From Serripes groenlandicus (taxonomy: Eukaryota; Mollusca; Bivalvia; Cardiida; Cardiidae): a stretch of 64,000 bases of DNA. Positions 56,051 through 64,000 of this stretch are shown piece by piece; positions within the stretch are counted from its first letter, which is position 1; each line of letters opens with the position of its first letter. A model generated the notes under the pieces. That model did no database searches and was not told the DNA's origin. It was given only the letters and a program-made list of their open reading frames with translations. The DNA lies in contig JASEVX010000001.1 of NCBI GenBank assembly GCA_031761405.1, forward strand, positions 203,378,390 to 203,442,389, in the 5' to 3' direction. The translations under genes and the position numbers were made by a program.

Positions 56051-58544
56051 TGACTGGGGTACATAGATTTAGTCTTTGGCATAACCGGCAGAGTGTTGAA
56101 CCTATATTCATAAGGTTTTAGGTTGAATCCGGAGAGGAATATTTCTTGTTTGTATTTATCTATTTAAGTTCATGTTTGTTGTGTATAACCTAAGATCACA
56201 TGGTAGGAAACACCACGGGTTTAACGATAATCTATCGTGTTCATGCATACGAATCAGTATTTGAGTCAAGCATGTTTGAATAAAAAACAATTGTACTGGG
56301 CTTATCAAAGAAGTTATATCTAATGTCAGAAAATATTTTAAGACGGAACAGGAGAAAAATTAAGAGATGGGCTCAAATGTCAGGAAATCTAAGAAGTCCC
56401 TAAAAAACACGTTGTTTGCCTAGAAATGGTTGTACATCTTCCCCGAACTGCATTCAATATGTGACACTGGGTGTAAATTCTTTGTAAATATTTATAGGAT
56501 GCACTGGTTTGTTTGATCTGATCATTTTAGGTATTTTTGACCTTGTGTGACGGTGAAAGTAGAGGATGTGAAAACCCAGTTTCAGTTTAGCTCGATTGTG
56601 TTCAAAAAGACGGTTACAATCTTCACGGAGCGAGTTCTTTCTTGCATAATGCATGACCCCCCCCCCCCCCCCCATTTTCTTTTGATTATTTTAAAGGTTA
56701 AAGGTATCATTTTCCAATGAAATATTATGGTGTTCTACCTGCGAAATGCTTAAAATGTGCGACAAATGAAGATTGAATCTGGTTGATTTACATGGAAGCA
56801 AAGAAGTAATTATTGGGTGTATTGTGACCTAACTAGAAGCTACCGGTTTCATTCGGAATACAATTGATACTATTCAAACTGAGGTGAAAGAGAAACGGGC
56901 GGTCGTGTGACCGGACTTGACAGGGAACATCGGATGGATTTTTCATCAAATCAATTACCAGGGTTCCGCTATATCTCTATCCCGTGGAATAGTACAGGGC
57001 CGAAACCCTCAGAAAGATAATAAACATGGGCAAATTTGCACTCTGCAACAATATACAGGCGGTGGCATACAACCCCTATACAGTGGTAACATGTATGGGG
57101 GTTATATTCAACCTACCACAATCAGACGATTCTAAAAACGATGAAGACAAGAACATCAGGGGTGGGGTCAAGTGAAAATGTATCATAACTTGCATTGTTT
57201 TGTCAAATTGAATGATAATTGAAGCCTTTCATTGTTTATGATCAAACTCCATTCCAAAGTAGGTTGACCATACACACAGTAAACTAATTTTGATCATAAA
57301 CAGTAATGGAAATGAGTAATGTTGCCAATCATTAGTCTTAGTATGTATACAGTGCTTTCATTAAGGATTAATTATAAGATTTGTGAATTCCACATACACT
57401 TTTCAAGATGTTTGTCAGAATATTTGAATTTTATTATTTATCAATAAAACCACAAAACAGACATTAGGATTTGCATACAATAGCACGTCATTTTACCTTT
57501 CCCCTATTAAAGTCAACAGTGGACACCTTTGCAGCAATCTACTTTTAAAACAATAAGATAATGGTTAAATCGCTGAAGACATGAGTTTTCTCTTTTTCTC
57601 AAAATGATATTAGCTTGGCATCCTACTTATATCATACTTTAACAAATGTTGAAATGTAGTCCAATATATATAAATTAGACCACCTTCGAAATATAATATC
57701 AACATAACAGTTAAATCTCATTGAAATTGTTGTATAATTTAAACTTAATTTCGAATATAAACTGAGCCCTACAACATGTTAATTTATTGTAATTCTTTCC
57801 TTCCTTTTTTATAATGAAAATAACAAACTACTCATGTTTTAAAATCATATTATGATGAGCGCCCTTATGTCAATGATGCATAACAATATGCAGATCGGAA
57901 GCAATATGCCTTTAAGGAATTTAATGACACATTTAAAATTGTCAAGGACGAAATAATTTTGTACGAAAGACCCGATTCGTGACCCACATTCCTCTTCGCA
58001 GAGGTGTCGTTCTTGAAACTCTCTTTATAGGCAGAGAGTGTTCGTTCAAGGTCATTTTTCTATTAAAACCAGTTTTATCTCGGTTTGTTCTTTTCTTCAT
58101 TTGTTTCGAACCAAATAAACATTTCAAAGCACCTATAATTTACTATTTGTAAGTGAGTGTAAAGAGCGGCTCTCTGCAAAGGAGATTGATCTACGCAGTT
58201 GGTATTCGCGAGTCAAGCCATCAACAGTTTTAGCTTAGAAACAGTTCATATTTTAGATATACATGGATAAACATTATGAAATGCATTCTTCACAAATCAA
58301 GACATCTCTTTGAACATGAAATTAACATTCAGTAAGTTAAAATTGCTATTTTAAAGGAGAAATCGACGTGATTTTTTATCTCGATATTGACTCATAACAG
58401 TCTGCTGCAAGTCTCATAGGGACGGTTTTGTCTTCGTAAATAAAACCCCAAAAAAGAAATGCGAGTCAAAATAAAGAAACTGCAAACACTTAAAACATCG
58501 GAATATTTATTTCATTTTAGATGTGTCATAACTTAGTGTTTTTA
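56051..58544. other. AT-rich intergenic stretch, no gene recognised
   Basis: Contains a 17-C run (56658-56674) and scattered homopolymers. The short ORFs present (e.g. 56917-57135, 57942-58127) show no family motif. No repeat of this window continues through it. Confidence 0.6.
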
Positions 58545-58581
58545 AACAAACGCAATTGTAATATGTTCAAGACATTTAAAT

Positions 58582-59393
58582 TTGCTTTTTTGTAATAATA
58601 ACTCCTCCTCCCATGTGATTTCCGAAAAGCTATTAAAAATAGAAGTCGCGGGCTTCTGCCCGGCGACTAATGAGCTTAACAATTTGGAAACATCTGCAGC
58701 TATAATAAAAATAGACCGAATCAAAAACAGACAAGGTATGCCCATCGGTGCTGTACAAATTACCTTCATTGGAAATGTTCTCCCTGATTTTGTCAGATTT
58801 ATTGACTCAGGTATCATGCTACCGGTGGACCCCTATCAGACTCCCCCTCTCAGATGTTTTCAATGTCAGGGATTCGGCCACACATCAACATACTGCAACT
58901 CTCACCTTAAATGCGCCCGATGTGCCGGTAGACATAAAAGTAGATACTGCCCCACTGACATTGCTTGCTGCCCAAACTGCAAAGGGGACCACACATCCAG
59001 ATTTAGACTGTGCCCGGTCTATTTACAGGCCTCAACCATCCAAGATTACATGGCTGTTCTTGGGCACAGACCGAATCTAATGTCTTAGACTCACAGAGTC
59101 GCAAGTCACCTTCCCCGACCAATCCTCCGACCACCCAAAAGACTACCCTCATTTCAGATACCCGTCATTCATTCCATCCCCGACCATCAGAAATACTTAA
59201 AACCCCAAGCCCGTCTTCTAAACCCACACAACCTAAACAGCAGTTAATGAATTCAAAAGGTAGGCCTGAACTGGTTTTGACCAAGGGTTCAAACCCCACA
59301 AACCCAAATTACCTAAAGTCCAACATAACTCAAAAACTTTCAACAGATGAATCGGGCAGTTGGACTGGTTCACCAAACCATAGCCCCTGGTAA
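58582..59393 (+). pseudogene. LINE ORF1: zinc-knuckle nucleic-acid-binding protein (frameshifted)
   Basis: The 168-codon frame 58582-59088 has three knuckles: residues 92-105 (CFQCQGFGHTSTYC), 111-123 (CARCAGRHKSRYC) and 130-144 (CPNCKGDHTSRFRLC after an extra Cys). Its N-terminal ~90 residues resemble the domain that precedes the knuckles in I/Jockey ORF1 proteins. After a frame change near 59040 a Pro/Ser/Thr-rich tail continues to 59393. Role: binds the element RNA and assists reverse transcription. Confidence 0.82.
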
Positions 59394-60012
59394 ACAGGTC
59401 GGAGGGCGGGGCGCGGAGTAGTACTCCCTAAAATACCCTAGAATTTTCTAGGGAGGGACCTTCCCTCATCGACGTATACACATTGGAGTCGCCCCTGAGG
59501 GAGAATACCCCCCCCCCCCCCCTTACCCATAACTTACGCAAAATCTTGGATGCCGGGACTCAAACGGAATTTTCCATAAAACAAGGAGATACACAAACTA
59601 GTCCACTGAAAGTAAAATTTATAATTCAGAGGGGAGATTCGAACCTTCTCTCTGGATCAGCTATCTCAGGTTATCAACGATGTATCTGAATCAAGATTAA
59701 AAGACAACTCTATAGATATACAACAAATAAATTCCAAAATTATTGCTGCATGGGCCAAAATACATGCTTTGACAACACCAACAACTATCGATAGCTCCCA
59801 CATCCGGGTTGTGCCTCAACCGGCACGTCGGGTTACACCTGTAGCAGTACCGAGCTCAATCATAAGTACAGTCATGTCGAACAGTGCACCTAAAACTAGG
59901 GAGACCAAACTGAGATGCCTAACTCTTAAAATAAGAGGTGGTGCCAGACGTCACAGTGTGGGCTCTCAAGCCGCTGGTGGAGTGAGAAAACATTTTAAAT
60001 TTTAATTTCACT

Positions 60013-60745
60013 ATGGACAGGAACATTAACATGCTAAATATAAACGACAATGGGCTGTCTGACCATAGACTTACGGAACTGAAAAGATTTTTAGATAATA
60101 ACGATATACAAATCATTTGTATCCAGGAAACACGCCTTAAGGTTGATATCCTGAGTCACATTCCTGGATAGACAGTAGAATATAAATATTTGAAATCAAA
60201 TAATATTAATGCTTATGGGGGGTTGGTCACATATTTCAAAACGGGGTAAATTATAAAAATATTGACATAGACAATGTAAGGGATCAAAAAGGGTGTACAA
60301 CTTTATATCTACAGAAATTTGAAATATTCTTTGGCAGATCTCCATTCACACTATTTAACTTATACTCAAGGGGGTGCGACCTTGAATCTTTAGTCCATTT
60401 AAATAAACATATACATAATATGAACTTTGTGTTAACTGGTGATTTTAACGCGCATAATTAAATCCGGGGTTCTTCAAAAATTTACAATTATGGGCGTGCA
60501 GTCGAAGATTGGGTTTTGAAGCTCGATCTAGTACTGCACAGCGATGGCTCGTCTACCAGAGTAGATACAGGCCGTGGGATTTTCACGTGCATAGATCTTA
60601 CCATCACAAGCTCGCGTTTAGCTAGTGAAATAGGATGGCCAGTGCTAAACGACACTTGCCATTGGGGCTCAGATCACTTCCCAATCTTAATATCAATGAT
60701 AAGAACAAATGAAAATTATAAAAATGCAGAAGATAAATTTTAAAT
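60013..60745 (+). pseudogene. LINE AP endonuclease domain (broken)
   Basis: Starts MDRNINMLNIN. Shows IICIQET (the metal-binding Glu), FVLTGDFNAHN (the catalytic Asp/Asn region) and, after several frame changes, HWGSDHFPI (the conserved Ser-Asp-His end). The middle has multiple stops. Role in an intact element: nicks target DNA. Confidence 0.82.
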
Positions 60746-61005
60746 TTGAAAAAACAGATTGAGAAGCATTCAAAATAAAGAGTGGGGAGGTTACTATTGC
60801 AGATGTCTATGATCAAAATATCAACTTATTTAATAAGAAATTAACAGACACATTCCTGTACATAGCAAGGCAAACAATTCCGGCTTCCAAACCAATTAAA
60901 ATCAATAGAAAAAATGTACCGTGGTGGAACCAATCGTGTGGAAATGCAGTCAAGGAGAGAACACATGCAATTTACAACTTAAAAATATCTCCGAGTGAAG
61001 TCAAC

Positions 61006-62270
61006 TTGGTCAATTTGCAAGAAGCATCAGCCCCGTACAAAAAGGTTATTTTAGACTGTAAAACTAAGAATTGGGCTGAATTTTGCAAATCGTGCATAGT
61101 AAACCCGAAAAACTCCAGGGAATTTTGGGATAAAATTCGCAGAATTAAAGGAACATCATTTACACCAATCCCTGTATTAGACAACAGCATAGAAGTCTCG
61201 ATCAGCCCCCGTGACAAGGCACATTCCCTTGTCACACACTATGCAAAAGTCTCAAGCGAGTTGAATATTGACCCATCAGTTTTGACCTATCAAAAGAAAT
61301 TCGAAATAGAACATAAAGTTTACATAGACTCTACGCTTTTAGAAGATAAGAACTTAACCCTTAACTCATAATTCACTCTCCAGGAATTAAAAGACTGCAT
61401 AAGTAGCCGAAAAAACTCTTCCGCGGGTCTAGATGAAATAGCGTTCGCTATGTTCAAACATATGTCTGAGACAGCCTTGGAAATCTGGCTTGCATTTTTA
61501 ACCAGGTATGGGGTGGGGATGACTTCCCGGAGGACTGGAAGCTAGCCTGTGTGATTCCATTACATAAAAAAGGAAAAGACCGAAATGATCCAAAATCTAT
61601 AGACCTATAAGCCTTACATCCCACCCTGGGAAATTGCTAGATGGGATGGTAAAGACACGTTTAGAACGTCTCTTAGAATCAAAAAATATAATCAATCCCT
61701 TTCAATCCGGCTTTAGAAAAGGTCGCAGTACAGTTGACCACATAGTGCGACTTCAGCATGATGTCCTAAAGTAAAAAAAATTGGGACAGTATGTTTTAGC
61801 TATATTCTTAGACCTAGCATGGCACTCGGGTATTCTATACAAACTTAAAAATCACGGAATTACAGGGCGATTTTCACTTTTAATTAACGATTTCCCTGAT
61901 GTCTCACAGGGGACAGGGTTGGTTATCAGTCAAATTGCCAACGACTCAGGCAGTTGGCTATGTGGAGGCAACATTCAACACTTACAAAAAAAGGCACAAC
62001 AAGGGCTTGACTCCATATAGCGTTGGTTCCAACAACGGGGCTTCAAAATTAGTCAGAAATTAAATAAGCACAAGGTGGACGTATCTCTGGGAAACACAAA
62101 AGTTCAATTTAAGAAGACTGTAAAGTTTCTATGCATGACTCTTGATGAGAGGTTTAATTTACAGTCAAACATAGACGAACTGGTCACTACATGCCAAAAG
62201 GACTTAAATCTAATGAGAATGCTAAGGCCTGATCTTATAGAAAACATCATCTCCCTTAATGATCAGTGAC
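61006..62270 (+). pseudogene. LINE reverse transcriptase domain (broken, shortened)
   Basis: The linker region has NPKNSREFWDKIRRIKG. The RT start is near 61380 (KNSSAGLDEIAFAMFKHM). FQSGFRKGRSTVDHI can be read across frames near 61705. The catalytic box near 61935-61950 reads QIANDSGSW where families have (Y/F)ADD, so one Asp is Asn. The stretch between motif 4 and that box is deleted. It ends with FKKTVKFLCMTLDERFN, a typical post-RT segment. Confidence 0.78.
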
Positions 62271-62298
62271 ATTTAAATAATATAAAGGTTAAATTTGG

Positions 62299-62844
62299 GT
62301 GGTGTCCCCAGCTCATGTCGATTTACCAGGAAATGAATTAGCAGATAGGGCGGCAAAGAACGGACTGAAGGGCTCTGTGGGTGAAAACATTCCCCTGGCA
62401 ATAACCGAAATATATTCTGTCATTAGAAGCCATAACAAGCTGAAAATGACGAAAAGGCTTGCTGAACAACAACATAAGCAGCCTATCACCCAGCAAGGGA
62501 TCAATCTGAGACCGCCACACTGTTATTCAACCAACCCAATGGTTGATAAGTGTGTGACGCGCCTCAGATTGAATAACAACTAATTGTCAGGGAGTATTGG
62601 TCAATACATTTTGGGCGGTTCTCTTATATGCCCAAGGTGTAGTGTACGAAATACCACAGAGCATTTTCTGTTGCATTGCAAGGTGCACAGGGCAACAAGG
62701 ACACAACTATCAACTGTCATACAGGGCTCTGGTATGCAAATGTCAATAAATGACATTCTTTTTCCATCCAAAGCACTCCAGACTTCCTTTTTTAAGGCAT
62801 TGGAGACATATCTTCTAGATTGCCAGATGACAGACAAAATATAG
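62299..62844 (+). pseudogene. LINE RNase H end and C-terminal Cys/His motif
   Basis: SPAHVDLPGNELADRAAKNG is the last RNase H motif; the earlier catalytic motifs are missing. After a stop at 62581-62583, the next frame has LICPRCSVRNTTEHFLLHC, the usual CxxC...HxxxC tail of I-type ORF2, and ends at 62844. Confidence 0.85.
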
Positions 62845-62860
62845 CTGTTATCTAGCAAAA

Positions 62861-63703
62861 TCACAACATTTTAAAAGTACATCTATAAATAGACCACGAG
62901 TCTAAAAATAGAGAGAAATTCTTCCCTCATTGGGAAGTTTTTCTATCATCTTACTATAAAAAAATATATTTTTCAAATTACACTTTTTTGTAACGCTGGC
63001 TCCGTACTGAAGTAGATAATTCACAAGAAATGGGCCTCCTACCCATATTTTTATGCTTTTTTAAATTACCCCTATCGTGGAAATGACGTCAAACATCTCT
63101 GTCGTCTGCACCAACAACAATTGTTTAAATATATCAACAGATATAAATTATATATATTTAGGAAGAGAGACAACTCGTCTTTCCTCATTTTGTTGTTGGA
63201 AGATATTACTTATGTTGTAAATAATCTTACATTGACTTTTGTTACCCACACCTGTGCTATTAAGATTAATATATCCAATCATCATTTTTTTAACAAAATA
63301 TTTCGGTCCACTCTTTGTCCCTTTTGTACCAGTGGAGATTTATATATAAACTTTTACAACTTTACGGGCGAGGGGTGGAATTCGATTTACTCAATGAGAG
63401 TGGGCTAATGATTGGCTTATCAAAACACTTGGTCGGACTCGGCTCTTGCCTTTCAATCAAGCTTGATTGAGATGGGAAAGGCCAATATCCTATCGCAGAG
63501 TGACCGTTCCTTGCACATACTATCATCTCTGCAACAGGCCCAATGTCAAGATTCTTGACGAAACATGATAACTGTATTTTAATTGACTTGTCACTGATGT
63601 AAGAACTAACTTTTTACACTTGTGACAGGATCTTTTTCTAACTTTGCTAATAAAAAACAAAGTATTTATTTAGCAAAAAGCTACGGACTACTTTTCGATA
63701 GTT
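62861..63703. other. AT-rich stretch after the LINE, no gene recognised
   Basis: May hold the LINE 3' end (62861-62950). A palindromic patch 'aatcaagcttgatt' lies at 63457-63470. Short ORFs have no motif. Confidence 0.5.
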
Positions 63704-64000
63704 TTACACTGATGTACTGTCACTGACTTTTGATGAAGATTTTGTATTCTCTACAGTGCCTGTTGATGGTCTCAGCTTAAATGGTACAGTTGGTCCAGAG
63801 TCTACACCACTAGCATGAAGTTCATATTGTGCAACTGATGTGTGAAGTCTCCTTAGTGAAGTTACATGCTCAGACTCAGTCGGTATGTGTGAATGTTCAT
63901 CAGAAGGTCAAGGAATACTGTCAGATTCAGCACAAGTGTCACTAAAACTACTCCACCTTTTCAAAGCATAGGTATTTCCCTCTTTAAAATATGTATATTT
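63704..64000 (-). pseudogene. Unidentified C-terminal reading frame, one in-frame TGA, runs off the window
   Basis: The minus strand is open from the window edge (KYTYFKEGNTYALKRWSS) except for a TGA at 63908-63910, and stops at TAA 63704-63706. The composition (Ser/Thr-rich, PTESEHVTSLRRLH, SGPTVPFKLRPSTG) looks protein-like. I do not recognise a family. It could be a terminal exon of a gene to the right, a decayed copy of one, or a transposon fragment. Confidence 0.35.

Larger units (their letters stand above)
58545..62860 (+). mobile_element. Degraded non-LTR retrotransposon (LINE with RNase H, I/Jockey group)
   Basis: Plus-strand order: ORF1 with three zinc knuckles, AP endonuclease, reverse transcriptase, RNase H end, and a C-terminal Cys/His motif. 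Many frameshifts and stops, and a shortened RT. A C-terminal RNase H is typical of I-type clades (I, Nimb, Ingi); exact clade not decided. Confidence 0.82.

Overview
This is eukaryotic genomic DNA: AT-rich, intron-rich, with canonical GT-AG introns and very dense repeats. The best guess is a bivalve mollusc. The guess rests on the repeat style: tRNA-headed SINEs ending in CAAT repeats, palindromic TTAA-flanked MITEs, and a GAGCCGTTCCACGAG-type palindromic MITE that I associate from memory with dreissenid or venerid clams. The sequence alone does not prove the species. No prokaryotic operon, CRISPR array, rRNA gene or free-standing tRNA gene is present.

The backbone is a tandem cluster of three minus-strand genes for a classical short-chain dehydrogenase of the HSD17B14 type. 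SDR-A (4804 to 67) shows exons 1-4; its remaining exons lie beyond the left edge. SDR-B (30397 to 13750, 9 exons, 266 aa) and SDR-C (53668 to 34516, 9 exons, 265 aa) are complete and intact. I reconstructed every exon by splice sites, phase and comparison among the copies. The 3' end of an MCM9-like gene (plus strand) lies between SDR-A and SDR-B as a disabled copy (7094-11785). A second, shorter remnant lies between SDR-B and SDR-C (30715-31336). The duplicated unit, about 23-26 kb, was therefore 'MCM9 tail + SDR gene'.

The introns carry many repeats. Some occur at the same place in two or three copies and so predate the duplications: a ~120-135 bp array in intron 3, a ~54 bp minisatellite in intron 2, a TTAA palindromic MITE in intron 1, several SINEs, and a 55 bp minisatellite built from the exon-5 splice acceptor. 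Others are private to one copy. Private to B are a 551 bp TTAA element, a 913 bp GC-rich TIR element and a ~1.6 kb insertion with a 144 bp array. Private to C are a DIRS-like retrotransposon, a 5'-truncated LINE with a 7 bp target duplication, a 548 bp foldback, a 519 bp GC-rich MITE nested in a SINE, and an expanded 28 bp minisatellite.

Right of SDR-C (53.8-64 kb) there are nested SINEs, a ~1.2 kb repeat inverted relative to one in SDR-B intron 2, a little-marked AT-rich stretch, and a long but degraded LINE (58.5-62.9 kb: zinc-knuckle ORF1, AP endonuclease, RT, RNase H tail). An unidentified minus-strand reading frame runs off the right edge with one in-frame stop.

Nothing here amounts to a new multi-gene system. 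The most interesting points are the diverged catalytic loop between SDR-B and SDR-C and the tandemly amplified 3' splice site.
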